Shown: positions 36,149-44,549 of the stretch, piece after piece
Numbering within the stretch: the first letter of the stretch is position 1
Layout: each line of letters opens with the position of its first letter
NCBI GenBank assembly: GCA_016706225.1
Contig: JADJKB010000003.1
Span: 558,001 to 622,000 of the forward strand
DNA length: 64,000 nt
Direction of reading: 5' to 3'
From: Myxococcales bacterium
GTDB lineage: Bacteria; Myxococcota_A; Polyangia; Polyangiales; Polyangiaceae
Program-made: the position numbers and the translations under genes
The notes under the pieces: generated by a model
What the model was told of the DNA's origin: nothing
What the model saw: the letters and a program-made list of their open reading frames with translations, nothing else
The model's database searches: none

Positions 36149-36685
36149 TCAGATCTCTTCTTCCGCGAACTCGTCGCTCTCGGGGATCTCGTCGACACCC
36201 TTGCCACCGCGCACGGGGATGGCCCGCGCGAGCGCGACCTTCTCCAGAGCCACCGCGAGGCCGTCCCTGTCGCTCACCTCGGGCAGGAACGCCTGGCTGC
36301 CGTCCCAGAGGTCGATCACGATACTGCGCGGCTGATCCAGGATGAAGCGGTCGATCTGGGGCCAACGATAGCGACGGATGCGGGGCCAGCCGAGCGTCAC
36401 GTCTCGGTACTCGATTCCGTCGGGGCGGATGCGCACCCCGCGCATGCTCGCCCGCATGAGGACCGACAGCGCCGAGAGCGCGATCAGCGTGGCGAAGGTG
36501 CGCGAGCTGATCAGACGGCGGGGATCCTGCTCGACGATCCAGATGTGCAGATTGGTGTTGGTCGGACCCACGTGGGCCGCAACGACCACGCCGATCACGA
36601 CCAGAGCCACGCTCAGGTAGATGACGGCAGGCAACATGAGCACGAACGGCGGAGCAAAGGACGTCTCCGCCGGTCGGTACGTCAT
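36149..36685 (-). CDS. two-TM membrane protein of unknown function (PH-like domain)
   Basis: About 178 residues from ATG 36685; a GTG at 36718 is also in frame. The N-terminus has a membrane helix (FVLMLPAVIYLSVALVVIGV), then a second near residue 70 (TFATLIALSALSVLM). The rest looks like a small beta-rich PH-like domain (GIEYRDVTLGWPRIRRYRWP, RSIVIDLWDGS) with an acidic tail. No family firmly recognised. It precedes the sulfatase gene on the same strand by 90 bp and may share a transcript. Confidence 0.6.
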   Translation of the reverse strand: MTYRPAETSFAPPFVLMLPAVIYLSVALVVIGVVVAAHVGPTNTNLHIWIVEQDPRRLISSRTFATLIALSALSVLMRASMRGVRIRPDGIEYRDVTLGWPRIRRYRWPQIDRFILDQPRSIVIDLWDGSQAFLPEVSDRDGLAVALEKVALARAIPVRGGKGVDEIPESDEFAEEEI

Positions 36686-36831
36686 GTCGAACCCAGGAGG
36701 ACGCGACGGCCGAGCCACTGAGCATGAAACGTAGCGGCCTTGGGTTTCCTTGGAAAGCCGGTCGTCCCTTGCGTCAGCCCAGGCTTTTGGCTAGCTCAGA
36801 ACACGCTCGAACGAAGCACGAGAGGCCAAGC

Positions 36832-37479
36832 ATGAAGATCTTCATCGACAGCGGAGACATCGGCGAAATCAAAGAAGCCGCAGCAATGGGCGCCGTCGAC
36901 GGCGTCACCACCAACCCTTCCCTGCTCTCGAAGGGCGGACTGCCCATCAAAAAGGCGATCGCGGCCATCTGTGAGGTCGTCGACGGCCCGATCTCCGCGG
37001 AGGTCCTGGCCACGGAGACCGCGCAGATCCTGGCCGAGGGCCGGGAGCTGGCGAAAATTCACAAAAACGTCGTCGTGAAGGTGCCCCTCATCCTCGACGG
37101 GCTGAAGGCTGTGCGGGTGTTCACGGCGGAAGGCATCAAGACCAACGTGACCCTGTGTTTTTCCGCGACGCAGGCGCTGCTCGCGGCGAAGGCCGGCGCC
37201 ACGTACATCTCACCCTTCGTTGGGCGGCTCGACGACCTGGCCGAAGACGGCATGGATCTCATTCAGCAGATCGTCACCATTTACGACAACTACGACTTCG
37301 ACACCGAGGTCCTCGTCGCCAGTGTTCGGCATCCGATCCACGTCGTGCAAGCCGCGCTGATGGGTGCCCACGTGTGCACCATCCCCTTCAAGGTGATCAC
37401 TCAGCTCGCCAAACACCCGATGACGGATCAGGGCCTCGCCAAGTTCCTCGAGGACGCCAAGAAGATCCCGCGCGAGTGA
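36832..37479 (+). CDS. transaldolase / fructose-6-phosphate aldolase (TalC/FSA-type)
   Basis: A 215-residue protein, the short TalC/FSA size rather than the 320-residue TalB size. The start is ATG 36832 (MKIFIDSGDIGEIKEAAAMG) with GAGAGG upstream. Motifs: DGVTTNPSLLSK, the Schiff-base lysine Lys83 in VVVKVPL, GIKTNVTLCFS, GATYISPFVGRLDD and the HPMTDQGLAKFLED end. It transfers a dihydroxyacetone unit between sugar phosphates in the non-oxidative pentose phosphate pathway, or cleaves fructose 6-phosphate. It is followed after four bases by ybeY. Confidence 0.9.
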   Translation: MKIFIDSGDIGEIKEAAAMGAVDGVTTNPSLLSKGGLPIKKAIAAICEVVDGPISAEVLATETAQILAEGRELAKIHKNVVVKVPLILDGLKAVRVFTAEGIKTNVTLCFSATQALLAAKAGATYISPFVGRLDDLAEDGMDLIQQIVTIYDNYDFDTEVLVASVRHPIHVVQAALMGAHVCTIPFKVITQLAKHPMTDQGLAKFLEDAKKIPRE

Positions 37480-37483
37480 AGCC

Positions 37484-38026
37484 GTGCCAGCTTTCGTTCG
37501 AAAGAGCGCTCGGCGCGCACCCGCGCTCGACGTGAAGCGCGTGCGCGCCGTCGCCACACTCATGCTCGGCGAGCTCGGCATCGCCGACGCGGAGCTGAGT
37601 GTGCTGCTCACGGACGACGCGCACATTCACCAGCTCAACCGCGAGTGGCGCCAGCAAGACAAACCCACTGACGTGCTGGCGTTCCCAATCGACGAGCGCG
37701 CCGGACGCGCGGCCCACGAAGCCTCGACCGGCGGACGCGACGTCGTGCTCGGAGACGTCGTGATTTCGTTGGACACGGCCGCACGACAAGCGCGCTCTCG
37801 AAAGCGGGAGCTGTTCGAGGAAGTGCGCTTCTTGCTCGCCCACGGGCTGCTGCACCTGATCGGTTTCGACCACGCCGCCCCGGAGGAAAAGCGAGCGATG
37901 GTAGCGCTCACGCGGCGCCTGGTGCGGCGAGTGAGCGCACCCGAACTTCGGCCGACACACGCTCGGGTGAGCACTCGGGGCACGAAGCGCGTGGGCCGTC
38001 GACCCCCAAAAACCCGGCGCGGCTAG
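37484..38026 (+). CDS. ybeY: endoribonuclease YbeY (rRNA maturation factor)
   Basis: A 180-residue protein with GTG start four bases after the transaldolase stop. The UPF0054 signature is HGLLHLIGFDH (HxxxHxxxxxH), which binds the catalytic zinc. The core NREWRQQDKPTDVLAFP and DVVLGDVVISLD are well conserved. The C-terminal 40 residues are Arg/Lys-rich and extend past the usual family end. YbeY processes the 3' end of 16S rRNA and takes part in ribosome quality control. Confidence 0.93.
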   Translation: MPAFVRKSARRAPALDVKRVRAVATLMLGELGIADAELSVLLTDDAHIHQLNREWRQQDKPTDVLAFPIDERAGRAAHEASTGGRDVVLGDVVISLDTAARQARSRKRELFEEVRFLLAHGLLHLIGFDHAAPEEKRAMVALTRRLVRRVSAPELRPTHARVSTRGTKRVGRRPPKTRRG

Positions 38027-38076
38027 GCTCCGCAACCTCAGCTCTCTTCCGCCGCGCGGGCCTCGATCCTGCTGGC

Positions 38077-38119
38077 TTTTTCGGCCGGACGACCGTGATC
38101 GAGCCCGGAGGCCGGAAAA
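38077..38119. terminator. hairpin downstream of ybeY (possible terminator)
   Basis: A 10-bp stem with one G-U pair: TTTTTCGGCC (38077-38086) with GGCCGGAAAA (38110-38119), loop 23 bases. The A-run on the 3' arm and T-run on the 5' arm make it more terminator-like on the minus strand. The rest of 38027-38283 is the leader and promoter region of the HU gene, with no clear consensus promoter seen. Confidence 0.35.
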
Positions 38120-38283
38120 AAAGCGCGTTTTTGTGTCTCGTGTGATCGAATTTCGCTTGAACGGCGTAAATTCCCTTGTTACCTGTCGCGTGCCTTGGAC
38201 GGCTCTCACGGTGATCAAAAAGTCACGGGGTGGCCCAGAGGGCGGGACGCGGCGAAAAGCGTAGGTTTCATTAGGAGGCAGAA

Positions 38284-38595
38284 ATGGCTGGCAAGAGGCT
38301 GACGAAGGCGCAGGTGGTTGGTGAGGTCGCGAATGTGACCGAGCTCGACAAGAAGAGTGTGAACCGTGTGTTCGAGGCGCTGCAGGAGATCATCCGCAAG
38401 CAGCTCTCGGCTCGCGGACCCGGAGAGTTCGTGGTTCCGGGCCTGGTTAAGCTCCGCGTGGTGAAGAAGCCCGCGACGAAAGAGCGCCAGGGCATCAACC
38501 CGTTCACCAAGGAGCCGATCACGATCCCGGCGAAGCCGGCGAGCAAGAAAGTTCGCGCGACCGCCCTCAAGGCGCTCAAGGATCTGGTTCAGTGA
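38284..38595 (+). CDS. HU/IHF-family DNA-binding protein
   Basis: A 103-residue nucleoid protein with a strong ribosome site (AGGAGG) seven bases before ATG 38284. The HU fold is clear: KRLTKAQVVGEVANVTELDK, helix NRVFEALQEIIRKQL, GEFVVPGLVKLRVVKKPA, and the DNA-contacting arm ERQGINPFTKEPITIPAKPA ending with KVRATALKALKDLV. It bends and compacts DNA. It is slightly longer than E. coli HU and the core after the first helices is Lys-rich. A strong hairpin terminator follows. Confidence 0.93.
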   Translation: MAGKRLTKAQVVGEVANVTELDKKSVNRVFEALQEIIRKQLSARGPGEFVVPGLVKLRVVKKPATKERQGINPFTKEPITIPAKPASKKVRATALKALKDLVQ

Positions 38596-38642
38596 TCGTC
38601 TGAGTTCGACGCTCGCGTGAGCGAGCTTCGAGCACGCGAACT

Positions 38643-38672
38643 GTCCCCGGCTCTCCACCGAGAGTCGGGGAC
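38643..38672. terminator. hairpin terminator between HU and lipoprotein genes
   Basis: A 12-bp stem with a single G-U pair: GTCCCCGGCTCT (38643-38654) and AGAGTCGGGGAC (38661-38672), loop six bases. It lies 48 bp after the HU stop and 32 bp before the end of the convergent lipoprotein gene, so it can serve both. Only a few T follow on the plus strand. Confidence 0.65.
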
Positions 38673-38703
38673 AAGTCGTTTGTGGGTCACAAAACTCCGG
38701 CGC

Positions 38704-39276
38704 TCACTTCACGGTGACTTGTTGCTCACCGGAAGCGTGTTTCTGGCCGTTCGTGTCGACGAGCACCTTCACCGTGTAGTTCCCAGGTGCGAGGCGGACC
38801 GAGGTCGTCACGGTCGAGCTGCACATACAGCGGCAGGGAGTTCCGGACAGCACCTCGTTGAGAGTGACGACGTTGCCCTCGACCTTGGAGTCGATCTTCG
38901 ATTTGAGGCAGCAGGCGTGGGAGAGCTCGTGCACCACCTGCACTCCACCGCTGACCGGAGCCACCGCCAACTCGGGTTTCTGCGCGGCCATCCCGCGCGA
39001 GCGCGGAGCCTGTTCGGTGCCGCCGGGGCTCGCCAGACAGCCGGCGACCTTGCTGCTCGAGGCGTTGAGGGCGCCCGGCAGCTCCGAAGAACCCTCGGTC
39101 GCAGCCTGGGGAGCCTCGCTGTTGGGTTCCGAAGCCGTGCCCTCGGCGGGGGCGGTCGGCGCTGGCGCACCGGTCGAGGCGGGAGCCGGATCGGGTGCGC
39201 CATCGTGCGCCGTCGGCGCCGGAGCGCGGGTGCAACCGATCACGAGAACCAGAGGAGCGAGCCACGCACACTTCAT
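38704..39276 (-). CDS. lipoprotein with Cys-rich C-terminus
   Basis: A 190-residue predicted lipoprotein: start MKCAWLAPLVLVIGC with lipobox VIGC at the first 15 residues. A Pro/Ala/Glu-rich stretch of about 70 residues follows, then a beta-rich domain of about 110 residues with the cysteine cluster CRCMCSS and CCLKSKIDSKV, and a C-terminal strand VRLAPGNYTVKVLVDTNGQK. No family recognised. The CC and CxCxC pattern could bind metal (inference). It is convergent with HU. Confidence 0.65.
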   Translation of the reverse strand: MKCAWLAPLVLVIGCTRAPAPTAHDGAPDPAPASTGAPAPTAPAEGTASEPNSEAPQAATEGSSELPGALNASSSKVAGCLASPGGTEQAPRSRGMAAQKPELAVAPVSGGVQVVHELSHACCLKSKIDSKVEGNVVTLNEVLSGTPCRCMCSSTVTTSVRLAPGNYTVKVLVDTNGQKHASGEQQVTVK

Positions 39277-39336
39277 ACGCTGCTCAATACCACGACCCAT
39301 GGGCGCGGACCGAGGGCGCAGCGGCCCGGGGCGCGC

Positions 39337-39771
39337 TCAGGCGGAGGCGCCCCCAAGATGATTCGCGACGTGCATCGCGTGGAGCTGTTCGTACTCCGCG
39401 CGGCTGCAGGCTCCATAAGCCAGGTGGTCTTGCAGCTCCCCGGAGAAGGCATCGAACTTCGCCATCGCTTCGAGCAGGCGGGCTCGCGCGTCGGGCACCG
39501 GGAGGGCTGGGTCGAGCGCGGGGGCGCCCGGCACGGCGGCCCCGAGGTCGTGCCTCATGCGACCGGCGCTCAGGAACTTCGCCTTCGCCAGCCGGCCAAG
39601 GGTCGCTCGGAAGAATCCCGAGCGCAGCTCCGGATACCCGCTCAGCGAATACTCGATGCTCTGCGCACAGTGTTGCAGCACCTCGGAGTAGCTCCAGGCA
39701 CCCGGCAGCGACGGCGTTTCCCCGAGCTGCTCGAGCAGCGCGCGGACTTCTCGGAAGGATCGGGTCGACAC
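39337..39771 (-). CDS. DUF1569 family protein (DinB-like fold)
   Basis: About 144 residues. The conserved DUF1569 features are visible: WSYSEVLQHCAQSIEYSLSG, MRHDLGAAVPGAPALDP, and a C-terminal helix with GELQDHLAYGACSRAEYEQL and HAMHVANHLGGA. The spaced histidines are the usual metal ligands of DinB-like four-helix proteins. GTG 39771 is preferred because a TATAGT -10 ends seven bases upstream, which would give a leaderless transcript; GTG 39780 is also in frame. The reaction is unknown; DinB-like enzymes often use small thiols. Confidence 0.75.
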   Translation of the reverse strand: MSTRSFREVRALLEQLGETPSLPGAWSYSEVLQHCAQSIEYSLSGYPELRSGFFRATLGRLAKAKFLSAGRMRHDLGAAVPGAPALDPALPVPDARARLLEAMAKFDAFSGELQDHLAYGACSRAEYEQLHAMHVANHLGGASA

Positions 39772-39825
39772 CGAAGGCACTATAGCCCGGCGCTCACTCC
39801 GGCGGGTAAGCTGCGCGTTCGGAGC

Positions 39826-40581
39826 ATGGCGGGCAGGACGATTGCGATCGGAGACATCCACGGCGAGCTGAATCAGCTGCGCACGCTGATGGCCAAGCTG
39901 CCCAGACTCGACAAACAAGACACGCTCGTCTTTTTGGGCGATTACATCGACCGCGGACCCCACTCGAAGCAGGTCGTCGAGTACGTGCGTTACCTGCCGC
40001 GCATGCTGAGCGCGAAGATCGTGGCATTGCGAGGCAACCACGAGGACGCCTGGCTCAGGGTGCGCAAACACCGCTGGCCGGAGTTCGTGCGACCGCCTCA
40101 CCATGGCTGCCTGCCCGCGTACCGCTCGTTCATCAACGCTCCCTTGGCGATGCACAACCAGGAGCCCATCGACGCGGAGCGGGATGCCTTCGAGAGTGGT
40201 CGCTTCTTTCCGCGGCGCATCGTCGAGTGGCTGGAGAACCTGCCGTACTGGTACGAGGATGAGCACGCGATCTACGTTCACGCGGGACTTCCCCGCGCGC
40301 CCCATGGGGGTTTCGCACACCCGAGTGAGCTGCCACATCCGCCGGTGCAGCTGCTCTGGCTCAGGGACGAAGACTTCTTCCGCAACTACCGCGGCAAGCG
40401 CGTGGTGGTCGGCCACACCAACACCGAGCTATTGCCGCCGGAGCTGTCTGCCTTCACGCCGGACGACCCCAAGGATCTCTGGTCGTACGAGAACGTCGTC
40501 GGCATCGACACGGGCTGCGGGCGCGGCGGGTTTCTGACGGCCGTCGAGCTGCCCTCGATGACCGTCCACGAATCACGCTGA
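39826..40581 (+). CDS. PPP-family Ser/Thr phosphatase (calcineurin-like)
   Basis: A 251-residue enzyme. The metal-binding triad of PPP phosphatases is complete: GDIHGELN, FLGDYIDRGPHS and LRGNHEDAW, with the distal histidines in IYVHAGLPRAPHGG and VVVGHTNTE. Start ATG 39826, five bases after GGAG. It dephosphorylates Ser/Thr (or diadenosine-type substrates) with two metal ions. In a segment with three Hanks kinases it may oppose them, although it is not linked to any kinase gene (inference). Confidence 0.88.
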   Translation: MAGRTIAIGDIHGELNQLRTLMAKLPRLDKQDTLVFLGDYIDRGPHSKQVVEYVRYLPRMLSAKIVALRGNHEDAWLRVRKHRWPEFVRPPHHGCLPAYRSFINAPLAMHNQEPIDAERDAFESGRFFPRRIVEWLENLPYWYEDEHAIYVHAGLPRAPHGGFAHPSELPHPPVQLLWLRDEDFFRNYRGKRVVVGHTNTELLPPELSAFTPDDPKDLWSYENVVGIDTGCGRGGFLTAVELPSMTVHESR

Positions 40582-40614
40582 GGCGCTGGCGTTCAACCGA
40601 AGCATCGAGCGCGC

Positions 40615-41289
40615 ATGGAGCCTGTCAGCACGGAGGCAACGCTCGACGAGACGCTTCGGTCAGCCGCCGAGCTCGATCTGGCTCGGGCCCTCATTCTTCA
40701 AAACGCCAGGACTGCCAGGCGCTGGGACGTGCTCGGCGCCCACCGCACCGCCAAGAACGAACGTCGGCTCCGCGTGCTCGGACTCTCGCTCACCCTCGTC
40801 GGAGGGGCGCTTTCGCTGCTGCTGGCGCTGAGCTCGTCTCTGCGTCTCGGACAGCCGGCGCCAAGTCACTTGGCGCTGCTCGTCACGTTCGCCGTGTTGA
40901 GCATCGTGTTCTGGCGGCTGCCGCGCTTGCGCGCCGCAGGCGTGCGCCGCCTCGACGCGGTTCTGCGGGGTCGCGCCCGGCGAATCCTGGCCCGAGCTCG
41001 ACCGGATGATCGCCTGCGTTATACCCTGAGCGATCATTCTCTGCGCTGCGAGAGCGTGGCGACTGAGACCCCAAAGCTGCGCTACGAACGCTCGACGTCA
41101 CAGCTCCGCTACGCGCTGGCCGGCGAAACAAGCCTCATCCTGTTCGCCAGCAAGCAGTCGCAGAATCCGACGTCCGTGGTCCTGTGCAGCGCGTCCGAGC
41201 TCCAGCGCGCGCTCATCGCGCTCGGCGTCGAGCTCGAGCACTTGTCGAAGGACCTGCTCCCGCCGAGCACGCTGGAGCGCCCCTGGTGA
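40615..41289 (+). CDS. two-TM membrane protein of unknown function
   Basis: A 224-residue protein with a helical N-terminus, two membrane helices at about 60-80 (VLGLSLTLVGGALSLLLAL) and 85-105 (LALLVTFAVLSIVFW), and a C-terminal soluble half with beta strands (LRYTLSDHSLRCESV, LRYALAGETSLILFASKQSQ). This resembles YcxB-like proteins in outline, but I cannot confirm the family. It follows the phosphatase by 33 bp and may be co-transcribed. Confidence 0.6.
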   Translation: MEPVSTEATLDETLRSAAELDLARALILQNARTARRWDVLGAHRTAKNERRLRVLGLSLTLVGGALSLLLALSSSLRLGQPAPSHLALLVTFAVLSIVFWRLPRLRAAGVRRLDAVLRGRARRILARARPDDRLRYTLSDHSLRCESVATETPKLRYERSTSQLRYALAGETSLILFASKQSQNPTSVVLCSASELQRALIALGVELEHLSKDLLPPSTLERPW

Positions 41290-41361
41290 CGTGCAGCGTG
41301 TCTGACGGGCCCGGCCTCGCGGCTATCGCAGCATCGAGTCCGCAGCCGTTCGCTCGACGGG

Positions 41362-42927
41362 TCACGCGGAGCGCGCGGGCGGGGCGACCTTGCGCCGCCG
41401 GCGATACCAGCTGCTCGCCGAGACCCCACCAAACACGAGCCACAGGGGCAGGTCGCCAAACCGCACGAACGGCGTGGGTCCAGCCTCGCTGAGGGCGGGT
41501 GAGACGAACATGACACTCTCGGCGTCGGCAGAGCCCCGCTCGCGCACTGCACCGGTGGCGTCGATCCATGCCGGCACACCCAAGTTCACCGCCCGCACGA
41601 GGTCGCGGCGTGACTCGATGGCTCGCAGCACCGAGAGTCGAAGGTGAAGCTCCGGCTCCGCAGTGGGACCAAACCAGGCGTCATTCGTGACGTTCACCAG
41701 CAGATTTGGCCCAGCTTGCGCGACCTTGCGCCCCACCGCCGGCAGCGTGTCTTCGTAACAGTTCAAGACACCGATGCGTGCCGGCCCGCTCGTCAAGAGC
41801 ACGACGTCCTTTCCCGGCACGAGCCCACCGGCGCGCGAGAACAGCTTGCGCAGAAACGGCAGGTGTTCTCCGAGCGGAACGGTCTCACCGAACCACAAGA
41901 GCTCCATCTTGGCCTGCGGCAGCTGGATGGTGCCGTCTGGGCTGACGACCGTGGTCGCGTTGTGTCCGGCTTCCCCGCCGGGTGCGTTGGTGATCAGGCC
42001 GAACAACACAGGGCCGTGGAGGTCGCGACCGAGAATTGCCCGCCGGCCACGCTGCATGCGGCCGGGAGCGTGATCGAGCACGAACGGATACGCGGCCTCG
42101 GGCCAGAGTGTCAGCACGGCGCCGCCGCGCTCGGACTCGCGGGTCAGGCGACGCAGCCGGCTGAGGATCAGCTCTCGGGCACCTTCTTCCCAGCGCAAGC
42201 GTGCCCCCACCGCCGCCTGCACGACGCCGAGTTTCAGCGTGGGGCGGAGCGCGTGTTCGGCGCGCACGCTCCGGATGCGAACCATGCCGTAGGCGAGCAT
42301 CAGCCCGAACAGGGCCGCGCCCAGTACTGGCGAGACCCACAGCCGGCGAGGTCTGGCACGTTCCGGGTACAGCCAATGTTCGAGGGGCGACACGAACAAC
42401 ACGACGGCGACTCCGAGCAAGACCGAGACGCCCTTTTCACCCACCAGCTCTGCGACCTGAACCAGCGTCGTCCAGGGCGACAAGAGCCCGCCGGGGGTCC
42501 ACGCGATCACGAACACCAGGCTCACCGCGACGAACACCCCGAGGCCGAATCCGAGCCGTGCGTCGAGCTCCGTCTCGTGTTCGACGTAACGCGCAAGCCC
42601 CATCCCGAGCGCCCAGGTGCCCGATTGGATGATGGCCAGAAGCACCAGGGCGACGACACCGAGAAAGAACCCGAGGTTGGTGAAGGTGACGATCACTCCG
42701 GGCACGAAGCGAAGCCCGACGAGCCCGGCGCTGGTCGCCCAGAGCGCCGCCATGAATGCCGCAGCGCGCGGGCGTTCCACACCACGAGTCGAGAGGAACA
42801 GACCCGCGAGTCCGACCAGCACTGCCGCGTAGAAATTGGTCGGTGGCGCCGAGAGCGCGAAGACGACGCCGCCCAGCACGGCGCACGCGGGCGGAATGAA
42901 TCGCCGCGGAGACTTGGCGTCGCTCAT
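41362..42927 (-). CDS. lnt: apolipoprotein N-acyltransferase
   Basis: About 521 residues from ATG 42927 (MSDAKSPRRFIPP). The N-terminal half has about six membrane segments; the C-terminal half is a nitrilase-type domain with Glu in LWPEAAYPF, Lys in the QAKMELLWFGETVPLGEHLP segment and Cys in IGVLNCYEDTLP. NVTNDAWFG is conserved. Lnt adds the third acyl chain to lipoproteins, fitting the many lipoproteins in the window. The protein is divergent in its N-terminal part. Upstream is repeat copy B, which could carry its promoter. Confidence 0.88.
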   Translation of the reverse strand: MSDAKSPRRFIPPACAVLGGVVFALSAPPTNFYAAVLVGLAGLFLSTRGVERPRAAAFMAALWATSAGLVGLRFVPGVIVTFTNLGFFLGVVALVLLAIIQSGTWALGMGLARYVEHETELDARLGFGLGVFVAVSLVFVIAWTPGGLLSPWTTLVQVAELVGEKGVSVLLGVAVVLFVSPLEHWLYPERARPRRLWVSPVLGAALFGLMLAYGMVRIRSVRAEHALRPTLKLGVVQAAVGARLRWEEGARELILSRLRRLTRESERGGAVLTLWPEAAYPFVLDHAPGRMQRGRRAILGRDLHGPVLFGLITNAPGGEAGHNATTVVSPDGTIQLPQAKMELLWFGETVPLGEHLPFLRKLFSRAGGLVPGKDVVLLTSGPARIGVLNCYEDTLPAVGRKVAQAGPNLLVNVTNDAWFGPTAEPELHLRLSVLRAIESRRDLVRAVNLGVPAWIDATGAVRERGSADAESVMFVSPALSEAGPTPFVRFGDLPLWLVFGGVSASSWYRRRRKVAPPARSA

Positions 42928-42972
42928 GCGGGTTCTCAAGCTAACACGCCGTCAGCCCGGAGATTCCGCGCG

Positions 42973-43132
42973 CTAGAGCGCCGAACAGGTTGAACGTGGT
43001 TTGTTTTCCGGGACTTGCAAGGTGTTCGGCGCTCGCGCGCGGAGCGCGCACGGCCGAGGGCCGGGGGTTTGGGGCGCAGCCCCAACGTAAAGGTCCTAGA
43101 ACACGAGCAGCGCAAGCTGATCGGTGTTCTAG
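42973..43132 (-). repeat. 160-bp MITE-like intergenic repeat, copy B
   Basis: Inverted copy of the element at 33642-33801, same length. By eye it differs at about nine positions. The end inverted repeat is longer here: CTAGAACACCGATCAG versus CTAGAGCGCCGAACAG, 13 of 16 matching. CTAG occurs at both ends. It lies between the lnt start and a small hypothetical gene. Confidence 0.75.
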
Positions 43133-43162
43133 GCCCGGACGCGACGAACGCGTGTCCCGGCA

Positions 43163-43384
43163 GTGGCTAGTCAGGGAGTGCTGGACGACTTCGGCGGAGG
43201 AGCTGCCCAGGCTCTTCGTGACCTGCTGCTCGAGTGCGACGTGCCGGCGTGGACGCCCCGCGACGCGCGGGAATGGTGGCGCGAGCACGGCACGAGCATC
43301 GCGACAAGCGGCACGCGGGTGAATCCCCAGGCGATGGCTGCTCTGGACGTGGACTTCGCGGGGCGGGGCTCCCGAGGAGCGTAG
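43163..43384 (+). CDS. small hypothetical protein
   Basis: A 73-residue frame from GTG 43163 (MASQGVLDDFGGGAAQALRD, then LLECDVPAWTPRDAREWWRE). The amino-acid mix looks protein-like, with Trp/Arg-rich helices, but no family is recognised. It follows repeat copy B closely, and could be a remnant of a longer protein rather than a complete gene. Confidence 0.35.
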   Translation: MASQGVLDDFGGGAAQALRDLLLECDVPAWTPRDAREWWREHGTSIATSGTRVNPQAMAALDVDFAGRGSRGA

Positions 43385-43409
43385 CTTCACGCGACACGGC
43401 CCCCCACGC

Positions 43410-43847
43410 TCAGCGACGGCTCACCGCCTCCAGCGTCCCAACGTGTTCGTAGGTCCCGAACTCCTGCTGTCCCCGGAACAGGAGCACCCGATAGACACCG
43501 TCGGCCGGGAAATCACAGTGCGCCTTGACGCGCGCCCGCGGGTTTGGCTCGTGAGCGCGAATGTAACGAGCGGCGGCTTCGAGGCTCGTCTCTTCGGCAG
43601 CGGGGATGTCCCGCACGACAAGGTGCAGCTCGACCGGGGCAGGCCAGCCCGGTGACACCGCTTCGGGTTGCTTCGGCGTCGGAACGCCCTCCCCGTCGGG
43701 GCCGCTCGATGGCACTGGCGACACCGCGTGGGTTCCAACCGGTGCGGGCTCGCTCGTGCTGCTGCCCGGAGCACCCGGCTTCGGCGTACCATCCGGGTTC
43801 GCGTCGGCGTCGTCCGCCAGCTTGGCGAACTGGTTCTCGTGGGTCAT
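43410..43847 (-). CDS. hypothetical protein, probably 5'-truncated
   Basis: About 145 residues from ATG 43847. A Pro/Ala/Ser-rich part is followed by a conserved-looking C-terminal domain (VELHLVVRDIPAAEETSLEA, RVKAHCDFPADGVYRVLLFR). The frame stays open and protein-like upstream (RIVRIEREQLLALHRMTHEN) to about 43893, exactly where the divergent remnant on the other strand also begins, so the true N-terminus may have been lost. No family recognised. Confidence 0.5.
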   Translation of the reverse strand: MTHENQFAKLADDADANPDGTPKPGAPGSSTSEPAPVGTHAVSPVPSSGPDGEGVPTPKQPEAVSPGWPAPVELHLVVRDIPAAEETSLEAAARYIRAHEPNPRARVKAHCDFPADGVYRVLLFRGQQEFGTYEHVGTLEAVSRR

Positions 43848-43891
43848 GCGGTGCAACGCCAAGAGTTGCTCGCGCTCGATCCGTACAATTC

Positions 43892-44443
43892 GGGACGGCG
43901 CAGAACCGCAACTACATCTGGCACAGCATCGTCGGCGTCCTCAAGAATCCCAGCTCGACGAACGGCGCCTACGAGCCGACCGAGCCCATCGTCGCCTCTT
44001 TGACGAAATGCTCGACTGCTGTCAACTCGGGCATGGGTTACCAGGCCCTCAGCATCCTGACGGGAGGTCTGCGTTTCCCGGTATGCGAGGGAACTGGCTT
44101 TGATGCGGTGTTCCAGAAGATCGCCGACGGCGTGGTCAAAGGAGCGAAGCTAGCGTGCGAGTTCCCCATGCCCGAGCCGCCCGTCGGCAAGGAGCTGGAC
44201 TCGAAGACGATTCAAATCGAGTACACGCCCAGCAGCGGCGGCGGGACAATCAAGTTCGATCAGGTGGACAACGCAGCTGCCTGCAAGCCGGGCGCCTTCT
44301 ACATCGTCGCGGGTTCGGACGCGGGCGGGGACGCCGGCAAGGGCGAAATCATACTCTGCCCGGACACCTGCAAGACGGTCCAGGGTGACGGCAAGGCCGA
44401 CATCGAGATCCTCGCGCTGTGCAAGAGCGGCGGCCCGATTTGA
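43892..44443 (+). pseudogene. C-terminal remnant of a VWA-type secreted protein
   Basis: The recognisable part starts at GTAQNRNYIWHSIVGVLKNP and runs to the stop. It contains ALSILTGGLRFPVCEGTGFD, FQKIADGVVKGAKLACEFPM, IQIEYTPSSGGGTIKFDQVD and ACKPGAFYIVAGS. This matches the C-terminal half of VWA-domain lipoproteins common in Myxococcota. The N-terminal signal peptide and the VWA MIDAS are missing: the frame upstream is antisense to another gene. It is therefore a 5'-truncated remnant; expression is doubtful. Confidence 0.6.
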
Positions 44444-44549
44444 CTTGAAGTAGTCGCGTCAGCGTCGCTCCAATCGGCAACGTTCCACGGGCATCGACCG
44501 GCCGACGCTGGCCGCCGTGCCAGTTGTCACGTAACCTTGGGTCGTCCAT

